From positions 1-41,578 of the forward strand of contig JAOMVH010000007.1 in the NCBI GenBank assembly GCA_028356795.1: 41,578 nucleotides of DNA. Reading direction: 5' to 3'. Within the stretch, counting starts at the first letter, position 1, and every line of letters begins with the position of its first letter. Below the pieces are notes generated by a model. That model made no database searches. It was not told the DNA's origin and saw only the letters and a list, made by a program, of their open reading frames with translations. Positions 1 to 8,626 of the stretch are shown piece after piece. The translations under genes and the position numbers were made by a program. This stretch comes from Aliiglaciecola sp. Its GTDB lineage: Bacteria; Pseudomonadota; Gammaproteobacteria; Enterobacterales; Alteromonadaceae.

Positions 1-933
1 GATTTGCTCGGTAATGGGCATTTCTACCTGCAGTTTGTCGGCTAAAATTTTAACTTCTTCGGTATTGCGATAGCCTTCAACCACTTGGCCGATACTATCG
101 ATTGCTTCTTCTACACCTAGCCCTTTACCTAAGGCCAAGCCAAAACGACGATTTCGGGATTGATTATCCGTACAAGTCAGTACTAAATCGCCTAAGCCGG
201 CCATTCCCATAAACGTTTCTTTCTGTGCACCCAGTTGCAAACCTAAGCGAGTCAGCTCAGCGAGTCCACGAGTGATCAGGGCCGTTCTTGCATTAGCGCC
301 AAAACCTAATCCATCTGCGAGCCCAGCTCCAATGGCGATGACATTTTTGACAGCGCCGCCAAGTTGCACACCAATAAAATCGGTATTCATGTATACCCGG
401 AAGCTTCTGGCGCAATGTAGCTTGGCAGTAATATCTTTGGCTAATGTCTCATCGGTTGATGATAACGAAATCGCAGTGGGTAAACCGGCTACCATTTCTT
501 TTGCAAAGGTTGGCCCTGACAATACTGCCAGTGGGATGTTGTTGCCAAGGTGCTCAACCGCTACCTCTTGCAACAAGCGCCCGGTGTGTGGCTCAAGTCC
601 TTTCGTGGCCCAAATAAGACGATGAGATGACGTCAAAAAAGGTTTAATCGCCGCCAGTGTTTGTGCAAATGCATGACTAGGAACAACCACTAAAATGTCA
701 GTGCTTTTGTTCACTGCCGCTGCTAGGTCAGCTTCAAGATGAAGTGCATCTGGAAAGGTCGCATCCGGCAAATACTTGGTGTTGCAGCGATGCATTGCCA
801 TGTCGTTTATGTGTTTTGGATCTCTACCCCACAAGTAGGTAGCAACACCATTTCGAGCAAGACAAAAAGCAAGGGCGGTGCCATAAGACCCCGCCCCCAA
901 TACTGTTACACTTGTTTTATCCAGTGTCGTCAT
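1..933 (-). CDS. gpsA: Glycerol-3-phosphate dehydrogenase [NAD(P)+], 3' end cut by window
   Basis: This enzyme reduces dihydroxyacetone phosphate to sn-glycerol-3-phosphate, the backbone of membrane phospholipids, in the cytoplasm. The minus-strand frame starts at the ATG at 933-931 and stays open for 311 codons to base 1 without a stop. Family members are about 335 residues, so some 25 C-terminal residues lie outside the window. The N-terminus has the Rossmann glycine motif GAGSYG near residue 14. The C-terminal domain has the family signatures KNVIAIGAG and [10 protein letters not shown]. It is the last gene of a yibN-grxC-secB-gpsA run, and only 4 nt separate it from the secB stop, so the two are probably cotranscribed. 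E. coli has the same order. Identification is secure; only the end is missing. Confidence 0.96.
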   Translation of the reverse strand, partial: MTTLDKTSVTVLGAGSYGTALAFCLARNGVATYLWGRDPKHINDMAMHRCNTKYLPDATFPDALHLEADLAAAVNKSTDILVVVPSHAFAQTLAAIKPFLTSSHRLIWATKGLEPHTGRLLQEVAVEHLGNNIPLAVLSGPTFAKEMVAGLPTAISLSSTDETLAKDITAKLHCARSFRVYMNTDFIGVQLGGAVKNVIAIGAGLADGLGFGANARTALITRGLAELTRLGLQLGAQKETFMGMAGLGDLVLTCTDNQSRNRRFGLALGKGLGVEEAIDSIGQVVEGYRNTEEVKILADKLQVEMPITEQI

Positions 934-937
934 TAAC

Positions 938-1438
938 TTAAGCGTCTAGCTTAGGTGCCTGAGCTTGCTGTTCTTGAGCGCGCTTTTGCATATACGCTTG
1001 GAACACAGCATCAAAATTAACAGGTGCTAGATTCAGTGGTGGGAAGGTGCCACGGTTCACTAAATTAGAGATAGTTTCTCTTGCATACGGGAACAAGGTG
1101 TTTGGACAGAATGAACCTAATGTGTGAGCCTTGTTCGCTTCAGGCATATCACCAATCATGAAAATACCGGCTTGTTGAACCTCACATAAAAATGCGGTTT
1201 CTTCGCCAAGCATGGCTGTGACAGTTACTGACAAAACCACTTCATATAGATTTGGTTCTAATTCAGCTGTTTTGGTGTCCAAATCTAGCTTCACTTCAGG
1301 TGTCCATTCTTTTTTGAACACAGCGGGTGAGTTTGGCGTTTCAAAAGAAATGTCTTTTGTGTACACACGTTGGATTGCAAACTGAGGACCTTGTTGGGCT
1401 GCTTGGCCCGCTTCGTTTGCTTGGTTTTCTTCAGCCAT
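938..1438 (-). CDS. secB: Protein-export chaperone SecB
   Basis: SecB holds precursor proteins unfolded in the cytoplasm and passes them to SecA for export by the Sec translocase. The 166-residue product is close to the usual 155-170. It carries family motifs such as [11 protein letters not shown] near residue 24 and the [12 protein letters not shown] stretch near residue 110, followed by the LAPVNFDA region. The N-terminal 20 residues and the C-terminal tail are Gln/Ala-rich and look disordered, as is common in the family. It lies 30 nt after grxC and 4 nt before gpsA on the same strand, the order known from E. coli. Confidence 0.96.
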   Translation of the reverse strand: MAEENQANEAGQAAQQGPQFAIQRVYTKDISFETPNSPAVFKKEWTPEVKLDLDTKTAELEPNLYEVVLSVTVTAMLGEETAFLCEVQQAGIFMIGDMPEANKAHTLGSFCPNTLFPYARETISNLVNRGTFPPLNLAPVNFDAVFQAYMQKRAQEQQAQAPKLDA

Positions 1439-1468
1439 TGTAAATATTTTCCTATTAGTTGAGCGCGC

Positions 1469-1726
1469 TTACGCGCTAAGAAGTGAATCTAGTTTATTTT
1501 GTGATTCCAATGCGAACATGTCGTCACAACCACCGATATGTTGATCGTTGATAAAAATCTGCGGAACTGTATAGCCACCATTGGCTCTATCAATCATGGT
1601 GTCACGAAGTTCAGGCTGTTGGTCGATTGGATATTCTTCAAACGCCACGCCTTTTTGTTCAAGTAATGCTTTTGCTCGTTTGCAATATGGGCAATAGCCT
1701 TTTGTGTATAGTTCTACTTTGCTCAT
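1469..1726 (-). CDS. grxC: Glutaredoxin 3
   Basis: This is a small cytoplasmic glutathione-dependent thiol-disulfide oxidoreductase. The 85-residue product is the normal length for GrxC. The dithiol active site CPYC is at residues 12-15. The cis-proline TVP motif at about 53-55 and the GGCDD glutathione-binding segment at about 65-69 are both present. It sits between yibN (18 nt upstream) and secB (30 nt downstream) on the same strand, which fits one transcript. Confidence 0.95.
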   Translation of the reverse strand: MSKVELYTKGYCPYCKRAKALLEQKGVAFEEYPIDQQPELRDTMIDRANGGYTVPQIFINDQHIGGCDDMFALESQNKLDSLLSA

Positions 1727-1744
1727 TTTTTTACCTTTAACTCT

Positions 1745-2170
1745 TTACTTAGCCACTGGCAGACTAGCGCCTTGCCAGGCATTCATTCCGCCTTTTAAGA
1801 CAGACACCTTGTCAAACCCGTCTTTGAGCATTGAAGACGCCGTTTTTTTGGCTGTCATGCCCATTGAGCACACTACAATAATGGGTTTGTCTTTATGTTT
1901 TTCAAGTGAGGCAAAGTCTGCTTTGGCGATTTGTTCGGCTTTGAGCTGTTTAGCGCCTAAAATGTGACCTTTCTTGAATTCAGCTGGCGGACGAATATCG
2001 AGCACTACAGCGTCGTCTTTATTCATCAACATAGTGGCGTCATGGGTGCCAATTTCTTTTATCGGAGACAAACTGCCTGCAACGAAGCTATAAACGATGG
2101 CAACGACTAATGCAGCCCATATTCCAGCTAGTAAGACGTTATTGCCCGCAAATTCGATGATTTGATCCAT
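1745..2170 (-). CDS. yibN: Membrane-anchored rhodanese-like protein (YibN type)
   Basis: The 141-residue product has one N-terminal membrane segment (about residues 10-31) and a cytoplasmic rhodanese-like domain from about 40 to 135. The VLDIRPPAEFKKGHI segment matches the conserved first half of rhodaneses. The presumed active-site cysteine lies in the loop CSMGMT near residue 101. Rhodaneses transfer sulfane sulfur to thiophilic acceptors; the physiological substrate of YibN proteins is not firmly established. It heads the yibN-grxC-secB-gpsA run and is divergent from gpmI, as in E. coli. Confidence 0.9.
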   Translation of the reverse strand: MDQIIEFAGNNVLLAGIWAALVVAIVYSFVAGSLSPIKEIGTHDATMLMNKDDAVVLDIRPPAEFKKGHILGAKQLKAEQIAKADFASLEKHKDKPIIVVCSMGMTAKKTASSMLKDGFDKVSVLKGGMNAWQGASLPVAK

Positions 2171-2463
2171 TACTACTTAGCCCCTTGGCACAAAAAAAAG
2201 AGTGCAAAGTATATAGAATTTTTGGCTTTAAGCCAGTCCCTAACGGCCTAGAAAACGCAATTCGGCTATAAGTTATTGTTTGCTGGTAGAGTATAAGGGC
2301 ATTTTGGGTCTAGAAGTGTATGTCAGCAGAGGATAAACTGTGTCATCTATGAACTCAGCAGCCCATTGTTAATTCCCTGTTTACCCATCGATAAATTGAG
2401 ATTGCAATTGGCTACAACGAACTTTTCACATCATATTTAAATCAAATAAGTCAGGAGCAAATA
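2171..2463. promoter_or_regulatory. Divergent intergenic region between yibN and gpmI
   Basis: This gap of 293 nt must hold the promoters of two diverging operons, yibN-grxC-secB-gpsA on the minus strand and gpmI-envC-yibQ on the plus strand. I see AT-rich stretches but no hexamer pair good enough to assign. The gpmI ribosome binding site AGGAG lies at 2454-2458, a normal distance from the ATG at 2464. Confidence 0.6.
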
Positions 2464-3996
2464 ATGGCGGACGCTAAAAAAACAGTAGCTTTAATTATTT
2501 TGGATGGGTGGGGACACCGTGAAGCGACTGAAAACAACGCCATTGCAAACGCCAACACGCCAGTACTGGATGGGTTAACAAACAAGTATCCCAGCACCTT
2601 TATCTCTGGCTCAGGTTTGGACGTAGGTCTACCACCTGGGCAAATGGGCAACTCAGAAGTGGGTCATGTTAATTTGGGAGCGGGGCGTGTGGTATACCAA
2701 GACTTCACGCGCATCAGCAAAGCTATTGACGACAACGAGTTTGATTCAACCCCAGCATTGGCTGCGGCTGTAAAAAGCGCTTCGGACAATGATAAGGCAC
2801 TGCACATCATGGGACTTATGTCGCCGGGTGGAGTGCACAGCCACGAAGATCATATCTTTGCAATGATTGAAATGGCAGCAAAACAGGGTGTTTCTAAAAT
2901 TTACCTTCATTGTTTCTTAGATGGTCGTGATACTGCGCCACAAAGTGCCAAAGCATCACTTGAAAAAGCCGAGGCTTTGTTTGAACAGTTGGGAGTTGGC
3001 AAAGTCGCTTCACTGATTGGACGACATTACGCGATGGACCGAGATGAGCGTTGGGAGCGTGTTGAAGTGGCCTACAACCTCATTGCTCAAGGTGAAGGCG
3101 AGTATAACGCCGAAACCTCGTTAGCTGGTTTAGATGAGTCTTATCAACGTGGTGATAATGATGAGTTTGTGAAAGCCACTGTGATTGGTCAAAGCGTTAA
3201 ACTTGAAGATGGCGACAGCCTGATATTCATGAATTTCAGAGCTGACCGTGCTAGAGAAATTACCCGAGCGTTTGTGGATTCTGATTTTTCCGGCTTTGAG
3301 AGAAACACGGTGGCAGATTTGGCGCATTTTGTGATGCTCACTCAATATGCTGATTCTATCGATGCCCCTGCTGCATTTGCACCCGAGCCTTTAGTGAACG
3401 TCATGGGCGACTGGTTGGCGCAACACAATAAAACCCAATTGCGTATTTCTGAAACAGAAAAGTATGCCCATGTGACGTTTTTCTATAGCGGCGGCAGGGA
3501 ATCTGAGTATGCCGGCGAACAACGTGTTTTGATCCCAAGCCCCAAAGTGGCAACCTATGATCTGCAGCCTGAAATGAACTCTACCGAGCTGACCGATAAG
3601 CTGGTTGAGGCGATTGAGTCAGGCAAATTTGATGCAATTATTTGTAATTACCCCAATGGTGATATGGTCGGTCATACCGGTGTTTACGATGCCGCAGTAA
3701 AAGCCGTTGAAGCTGTTGATGCATGTATTGGTCGTGTTATTGAGGCATTGAACAAAGTCGGAGGTGAGTGTCTAATTACCGCTGACCATGGTAACGCTGA
3801 ACAGATGGTTAATGAACAAACTGGTCAGGCTCATACAGCCCACACCAGTGAGTTAGTGCCCTTTATCTATTTTGGTCGCGATGCAACAACACGAGAGGGT
3901 GGAACATTGAGTGATGTGGCGCCGACTATGTTACATTTGATGGGTATGCCGCAACCGACAGAAATGACAGGGACACCGATTGTTACGCTTAAGTAA
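2464..3996 (+). CDS. gpmI: 2,3-bisphosphoglycerate-independent phosphoglycerate mutase
   Basis: The enzyme interconverts 3- and 2-phosphoglycerate in glycolysis and gluconeogenesis, using two Mn(II) ions and a phosphoserine intermediate. The 510-residue length is typical. The first metal site is in [10 protein letters not shown] near residue 10. The catalytic serine is in [14 protein letters not shown] at about residue 62. Substrate-binding motifs [11 protein letters not shown] (about 150) and [13 protein letters not shown] (about 185) are intact, as are the metal ligands in [12 protein letters not shown] (about 397) and ADHGNAEQM (about 441). AGGAG precedes the ATG. It is the first gene of gpmI-envC-yibQ, with envC starting 33 nt downstream. 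Confidence 0.97.
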   Translation: MADAKKTVALIILDGWGHREATENNAIANANTPVLDGLTNKYPSTFISGSGLDVGLPPGQMGNSEVGHVNLGAGRVVYQDFTRISKAIDDNEFDSTPALAAAVKSASDNDKALHIMGLMSPGGVHSHEDHIFAMIEMAAKQGVSKIYLHCFLDGRDTAPQSAKASLEKAEALFEQLGVGKVASLIGRHYAMDRDERWERVEVAYNLIAQGEGEYNAETSLAGLDESYQRGDNDEFVKATVIGQSVKLEDGDSLIFMNFRADRAREITRAFVDSDFSGFERNTVADLAHFVMLTQYADSIDAPAAFAPEPLVNVMGDWLAQHNKTQLRISETEKYAHVTFFYSGGRESEYAGEQRVLIPSPKVATYDLQPEMNSTELTDKLVEAIESGKFDAIICNYPNGDMVGHTGVYDAAVKAVEAVDACIGRVIEALNKVGGECLITADHGNAEQMVNEQTGQAHTAHTSELVPFIYFGRDATTREGGTLSDVAPTMLHLMGMPQPTEMTGTPIVTLK

Positions 3997-4029
3997 ATTA
4001 CTATGTTTCGTGTTTAAGCGAACACACCA

Positions 4030-5166
4030 ATGAAACTGCAACAAACATTGACAAGAGCACTGTGCTTAACCGTGCTCTTTATGTGTTTTGAGCTGGCGGC
4101 TCAGCAATCGGACGAGCTAAAGGATATTCAGGCTCAAATAAAGCAAAAGCAGCAACAAATTGAAAAGCAGCTTGCTCAGGCAAAAACATTGCAGGCTCAA
4201 CTAAAGGCAGCAGAGCTGAATATTGCACGAACGGCTAGTTCGTTGGAAGCTACCCGCCAAGAATTATCTGAAAACCAATCACAACAAAGCACCTTAAAGA
4301 GCCAACAGGCCCAATTGAAAACGCAGCTCGGTCAGCAAAAAAGTGCCTTGGCAAACCAGGCTCGCAGTATGTATATGGCCGGAGAGTATGACTTTGCCAA
4401 AATCTTGTTCAACTTAGAAGATGCAGCAAAGCTCGAGCGTACGTTTAGCTATTATCAATATCTAACGGATGCGCGAAAAGCCCAGATAGATGCTTTTCGT
4501 TCACTTGTTAGGGAGCTTGAGCAGGTCAGTGAGCAGCTGCAAGTTAAGCAACAAGAGCTGATTGTGTTAGAGCGCGAACAGCAACAGCAAAACCAGCAGT
4601 TACAACAGCAACAACAAATGAGGGAAGTGACCCTCGGGAAGATTGAGCAACAAATTGATTCAGAAGCTGCACAAATTGAACAGTTACAAATTAATGAGCA
4701 AGCACTCATTAAAGCTATTGAAGAAGCCCAGCGTCAAGCTGATAGAGAGGCGCAACAAGGTCCCGTTTTACTCACTGGGCTAGCCAAGCTCAAAGGCAAA
4801 TTATTAGCGCCGACTCAAGGACGAATGCGTAATATGTTTGGTCGCATTCGGCAGGGACAAATTCGTTGGAAAGGGATATTGTTCAATGGTAATACTGGCG
4901 CTACTGTTCGTGCAGTGCATGATGGAAAAGTCTTGTATGCGGATTGGCTAAGAGGCTTTGGCTTGGTCACTGTGTTGGATCATGGGGATGGCTACATGAG
5001 TTTATATGGTCATAATCAGGCATTGCTTAGGCAAGTGGGCGATAGTGTGCAAAGTGGTGAAACCATTGCCTTGGTAGGCCAAAGTGGTGGCCAAAGTGCT
5101 CCTAATTTGTATTTTGAAATACGTCATAAAGGAACGCCTGTGAACCCTACCCAATGGATTCGTTGA
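4030..5166 (+). CDS. envC: Murein hydrolase activator EnvC
   Basis: EnvC is a periplasmic cell-division protein. It is recruited by FtsEX and activates the septal amidases AmiA and AmiB without cutting peptidoglycan itself. The 378-residue product has a signal peptide (about 1-24), a long Gln-rich coiled coil (about 28-240) and a C-terminal LytM/M23 domain (about 260-378). The LytM domain is degenerate as expected for EnvC: the first metal-binding HxGxD is replaced by LFNGNTG, and the final HLHFE motif reads NLYFE. The gpmI-envC-yibQ context matches E. coli. The ribosome binding site before the ATG is weak. Confidence 0.94.
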   Translation: MKLQQTLTRALCLTVLFMCFELAAQQSDELKDIQAQIKQKQQQIEKQLAQAKTLQAQLKAAELNIARTASSLEATRQELSENQSQQSTLKSQQAQLKTQLGQQKSALANQARSMYMAGEYDFAKILFNLEDAAKLERTFSYYQYLTDARKAQIDAFRSLVRELEQVSEQLQVKQQELIVLEREQQQQNQQLQQQQQMREVTLGKIEQQIDSEAAQIEQLQINEQALIKAIEEAQRQADREAQQGPVLLTGLAKLKGKLLAPTQGRMRNMFGRIRQGQIRWKGILFNGNTGATVRAVHDGKVLYADWLRGFGLVTVLDHGDGYMSLYGHNQALLRQVGDSVQSGETIALVGQSGGQSAPNLYFEIRHKGTPVNPTQWIR

Positions 5167-5288
5167 TAAACAGTGATGCTGGGCGTTATTCAAGCTCAAC
5201 GCAGAGCCACTATGCTTTCACGTGACAGCCTTCATCATGCACTTTTATTTTGTTGCTGATAGATTAGGTCTTTAATAGAGTTGGTATA

Positions 5289-6113
5289 ATGATAAAAATA
5301 AACTCAAATTATCCTGCAACACAATGGATCAGAGCGGTTTTATTGGCATTTTTATGCTGTTTGTCATTTAGCGCACAAAGCGTAAAAACGCCCAAAATAG
5401 CCTTGATTATTGATGATATGGGAAATACTTCCCGCGACTCCGCCGCGTTTAGTTTGCCTACCGAAGTTGCATTTTCAATATTACCTTTAACCCGCTTGTC
5501 ACAAAGCTATTCTCGCCAAGCTACACAACAAAATCGTGACGTTATGCTGCACATTCCGATGGAATCGTTGGCTGGCAATAAGCTCGGGCCAGGGGCGATC
5601 ACCGCTGACATGTCAACCCTTTCCATTCGTACCACTTTGACCCAAGCATTAGCCAGTGTGCCTGATGCCATAGGCGTGAACAACCATATGGGAAGTAAGC
5701 TAACGCAACTTTCAGGACCGATGAGTACCACCATGCAGTTTTTAGTGGAACATCAATTGTTTTTTGTTGATAGCCGCACCACTCGTTATAGTAAAGCCGA
5801 AAGAATTGCCAACGATACCGGGGTTATGAGTTTAAGGCGAAATGTGTTTTTAGATCACAATGCGACCCACGAGCAAATTGACCAACAATTTCAACGCTTA
5901 CTACGTTTGGCAAAAAAGTATGGTTTTGCGGTGGGAATAGCTCACCCTTATCCTCAAACAGTCAGCTATTTAGAAGGTGCTTTGGTCAATTTATCAGATC
6001 ACGGGGTACAACTAATTGCATTGAGTGAACTGATGCATACTCAACAAATTGCTAGACGACAGCAACACCCCATCAATCATAAAGAAGCGGATCAGACTAT
6101 CGCTCCGAAATAA
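5289..6113 (+). CDS. yibQ: Divergent polysaccharide deacetylase family protein (YibQ)
   Basis: The 274-residue product has a signal peptide (hydrophobic stretch about 12-30) and a NodB-like fold of the DUF610/divergent polysaccharide deacetylase family. Recognisable segments are ALIIDDMGN near residue 38 (paired Asp), HIPMES near 90, GVNNHMGSK near 128, FFVDSRTT near 157 and GIAHPYP near 217. Its substrate is unknown; location after envC suggests a role in envelope or peptidoglycan metabolism (inference). The last 25 residues are polar and probably unstructured. It follows envC by 122 nt and may be cotranscribed. Confidence 0.88.
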   Translation: MIKINSNYPATQWIRAVLLAFLCCLSFSAQSVKTPKIALIIDDMGNTSRDSAAFSLPTEVAFSILPLTRLSQSYSRQATQQNRDVMLHIPMESLAGNKLGPGAITADMSTLSIRTTLTQALASVPDAIGVNNHMGSKLTQLSGPMSTTMQFLVEHQLFFVDSRTTRYSKAERIANDTGVMSLRRNVFLDHNATHEQIDQQFQRLLRLAKKYGFAVGIAHPYPQTVSYLEGALVNLSDHGVQLIALSELMHTQQIARRQQHPINHKEADQTIAPK

Positions 6114-6139
6114 CATCATAATCACGAAAAGGACAGCAG

Positions 6140-7090
6140 ATGGCAGCATCAAATCTTCTCGCACTCATCGATGATATAGCAACAATACTCGATGATGTGG
6201 CTATTCTCTCTAAAGTCGCCGCCAAAAAAACAGCCGGCGTATTAGGAGATGACCTCGCTCTTAATGCCGAGCAAGTTTCTGGTGTTAGAGCCGAACGCGA
6301 ACTACCTGTTGTATGGGCAGTTGCAAAAGGCTCTTTCTTAAACAAATTGATTTTAGTGCCTGCTGCTTTGGCAATAAGTGCCTTTGCCCCTGTACTGATC
6401 ACGATATTGATGGTCATCGGTGGCTTATTTTTAAGTTATGAAGGGTTTGAAAAAATTGTTCACAAGTTTCTCCACTCCAAACAATCATTAGATGACGAGC
6501 ACACGCAGAAACTCAAGGCTCTTGCAGATCCTTCAATTGATTTAGTGAAAATGGAAAAAGACAAAATTAAGGGAGCGATAAGAACCGACTTCATTTTGTC
6601 TGCAGAAATCATTGTCATTGTATTAGGCACCGTTAAAAACGAATTGTTTGGTACCCAAGTAGCCGTCTTGTCTGGTTTAGCGATATTATTCACGGTCGGG
6701 GTTTATGGCTTAGTCGCAGGGATTGTTAAATTGGATGATTTGGGCCTGTATATGTTGCGCAAGTCGGTATCCGGCGGTTTCAATGGATTGCAACGCTTTA
6801 TCGGTCGTTCCATTTTAATTATTGCGCCACTATTAATGAAAACCTTGTCGATTGTTGGCACGGCAGCCATGTTTTTAGTGGGCGGGGGCATTCTTGTTCA
6901 TAGTATCCCTGCAGTGCACCATATTGTGCAGGATATGGTCACTTGGCTAAGTGCAACTATGGGCTCACTGATGGAAGCTATCGCACCATTTATGATTGAA
7001 GGCCTTGTTGGCGTTATTGCTGGCGCGGCGGTGCTATTTGTTGTCAATATGTTCTCAAAACTTTTACCAAATAAACAAAGGAGTGAATGA
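6140..7090 (+). CDS. DUF808 inner-membrane protein (YedI family)
   Basis: The 316-residue product matches the DUF808/YedI family. The N-terminus has the family pattern LLALIDDIATILDDVAILSK near residues 5-24, followed by KVAAKKTAGVLGDDLALNAEQVSG. Hydrophobic segments near 75-97, 150-175, 180-205, 225-250 and 280-305 indicate several membrane passes. No biochemical function is established for the family. AAGGA lies upstream of the ATG. The stop overlaps the start of the next gene at 7087-7090 (ATGA), so the two are probably translationally coupled. Confidence 0.88.
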   Translation: MAASNLLALIDDIATILDDVAILSKVAAKKTAGVLGDDLALNAEQVSGVRAERELPVVWAVAKGSFLNKLILVPAALAISAFAPVLITILMVIGGLFLSYEGFEKIVHKFLHSKQSLDDEHTQKLKALADPSIDLVKMEKDKIKGAIRTDFILSAEIIVIVLGTVKNELFGTQVAVLSGLAILFTVGVYGLVAGIVKLDDLGLYMLRKSVSGGFNGLQRFIGRSILIIAPLLMKTLSIVGTAAMFLVGGGILVHSIPAVHHIVQDMVTWLSATMGSLMEAIAPFMIEGLVGVIAGAAVLFVVNMFSKLLPNKQRSE

Positions 7091-7641
7091 TGCAATGCCC
7101 TAAGTGCATAACCGGGAAACTGGTGCCAAGTTATCTAGAGCTATTTTTTTGTGCTCATACTTGCGATAACTGCGGCGGGAATTGGGTCTTGATTGAAGAC
7201 TACGTTAATTGGAAGGATAAACACCCTGAATATAACTACACCCCTGTAGAAGTATCTGAGGATCTTGATGATTCAGTGAAAGCTATGCTTTGCCCAGTAT
7301 CAGGACTGATAATGCGCAAACTGAAAATTGCTAAACATACATCCCATCGACTAGATTATAGCGCTTCGGTCGGCGGTGTGTGGATGGACAAGGGTGAATG
7401 GGAGTTGCTCAAAAAAGAAGGCTTAGCAGGTTCACTTAATACCATTTTGACCGAACATTGGCAGACAAAAATTCGCGACCAGCGCACCGAAGATACCTTT
7501 GATCTGTTGTACAACGCCAAATTTGGCGAACAAGATTATGCCAAGATAAAAGCGTTAAGAGAATGGCTACAGGCGCATCCCAACAAAGCTGACTTGCGGT
7601 CTTTTTTGCTGGCTGACGACCCTTATTCTGCGAGACGTTAA
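7087..7641 (+). CDS. zf-TFIIB-type zinc-ribbon protein
   Basis: The 184-residue cytoplasmic protein begins with a zinc ribbon: CPKC at residues 4-7 and CDNCGGNW at about 26-33, typical of zf-TFIIB proteins. A second ribbon-like unit starts with CPVSGLIMRK near residue 69 and ends with SVGGVWMDKGEWELL near 95. It keeps the GGVW.D.GE.E pattern but has lost most of the cysteines, so it probably does not bind zinc. The C-terminal third is helical and unrecognised. It overlaps the DUF808 gene by 4 nt; pairing with a membrane protein suggests a joint role that I cannot define. Confidence 0.8.
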   Translation: MMQCPKCITGKLVPSYLELFFCAHTCDNCGGNWVLIEDYVNWKDKHPEYNYTPVEVSEDLDDSVKAMLCPVSGLIMRKLKIAKHTSHRLDYSASVGGVWMDKGEWELLKKEGLAGSLNTILTEHWQTKIRDQRTEDTFDLLYNAKFGEQDYAKIKALREWLQAHPNKADLRSFLLADDPYSARR

Positions 7642-7760
7642 TTGATAGTTAACCTTATATATGGGGTTACTTAGATACGTTGCTCAAGGCTCTGTTTGAT
7701 ATAGATGTTTTGTTTTGAATGATATCAGCAGCTATATTTATAAACTAATCAAAGGAGAAG

Positions 7761-8102
7761 ATGATGGAACTTGGGCAGTTTTCAGTTAGTTTGGCAGTCA
7801 AAGATATTGTTAAATCAAAAGCATTTTATGAAACCTTAGGTTTTGAAGCACACCCAGAATGTGGTGGAGTCGATGATAAATGGTTAATCATGCAACATGG
7901 TACAACTGTAATTGGCTTGTTTGAGGGAATGTTTGAAGACAACATTTTAACCTTCAATCCAACTGACGTGAGACATATTGAGCAGCATTTAAAACAGCAT
8001 GATATCGCGATTGATTCTCCGACAAAAGGAGAGTCAGGTCCGGCACACTGTATCTTGAAGGATCCAGATGGCAACGTGATCATGTTTGATCAACATCAGT
8101 AG
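7761..8102 (+). CDS. VOC (glyoxalase/bleomycin resistance) family protein
   Basis: The 113-residue product is a single vicinal-oxygen-chelate domain. It begins with the first beta strand QFSVSLAVKDIVKSKAFYETLGF and ends with the typical DPDGNVIMFDQH strand. Members bind a metal or small hydrophobic ligand and range from glyoxalase I to antibiotic-binding proteins; the substrate here cannot be told. Two adjacent ATG codons compete (7761 and 7764). AGGAG at 7753-7757 is better spaced for 7764, which would give 112 residues. Confidence 0.85.
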   Translation: MMELGQFSVSLAVKDIVKSKAFYETLGFEAHPECGGVDDKWLIMQHGTTVIGLFEGMFEDNILTFNPTDVRHIEQHLKQHDIAIDSPTKGESGPAHCILKDPDGNVIMFDQHQ

Positions 8103-8117
8103 TAAAAGAGCATTCCT

Positions 8118-8501
8118 ATGACAGACAAGCTAACCTGTTGGCAGTGCGGCGAACTGCTGCAAAACGTCATTTTTCCCATGTCACGTCGAGAAGAATGCGG
8201 GCAGTGTGGTGCAGACCAACATGTGTGTGTGATGTGCAAAGATTATGATGGGCGACGGGGTTGCAATGAGCCCAGAGCTGAAGACGTGTCTGACCCCGAA
8301 AAGGCCAATTTTTGCGACTACTTTGCCCCTTCTGGTCAGGTCTTCGAGAAAACCGCCAATCAAAAAGCACAGGATGCAAAAGCGCAACTAGCAGCCTTGT
8401 TTGGAGACGAGCCACCTAGCACTGACAGTCAGGATGAGGACAGTGGGTTAACGCCCGCTCAAATCGCCGACAGGAAGCTTAGAGAGATGTTGGGAGAATA
8501 A
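8118..8501 (+). CDS. Conserved Cys-rich (probable zinc-binding) hypothetical protein
   Basis: I do not recognise a named family. The 127-residue protein has an N-terminal half dense in cysteine: CWQC at 7-10, CGQC at 27-30, CVMC at 37-40, and single cysteines near 49 and 66. This pattern is consistent with binding one or two zinc ions. The middle (about 68-100) is Asp/Gln/Ala-rich and probably helical or disordered. The C-terminus ends in a short helix ADRKLREMLGE. It follows the VOC gene by 15 nt, so the two are probably cotranscribed. Confidence 0.7.
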   Translation: MTDKLTCWQCGELLQNVIFPMSRREECGQCGADQHVCVMCKDYDGRRGCNEPRAEDVSDPEKANFCDYFAPSGQVFEKTANQKAQDAKAQLAALFGDEPPSTDSQDEDSGLTPAQIADRKLREMLGE

Positions 8502-8626
8502 CGCAATATTCCCAATCTATGAAACAAGACAGGACTTGTTTGTGAGTATGTCGCTTTTTTGATGATCAAATTGCCAGATCCTGAGCTATGCTGAAACAAT
8601 GAAAAACCAAGTAATAGGATGAGGGA

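Noticed and set aside
272-936. Plus-strand frames of 117 and 65 codons
   Set aside because: They lie opposite gpsA, which has a full family match; they show no recognisable domain.
4455-4709. Minus-strand Cys/Ser-rich 84-codon frame
   Set aside because: It is the antisense of the Gln-rich coiled coil of envC, which gives artificial Cys/Ser runs.
5176-5206. GCGTT/AACGC inverted repeat after envC
   Set aside because: Only 5 bp with a 10-nt loop and no T-tract; it is likely chance.
8488-8515. Possible hairpin over the stop codon of the Cys-rich protein gene (TTGGGA..CCCAA)
   Set aside because: The pairing needs a 2-nt bulge and has no T-tract, so a terminator is not supported.
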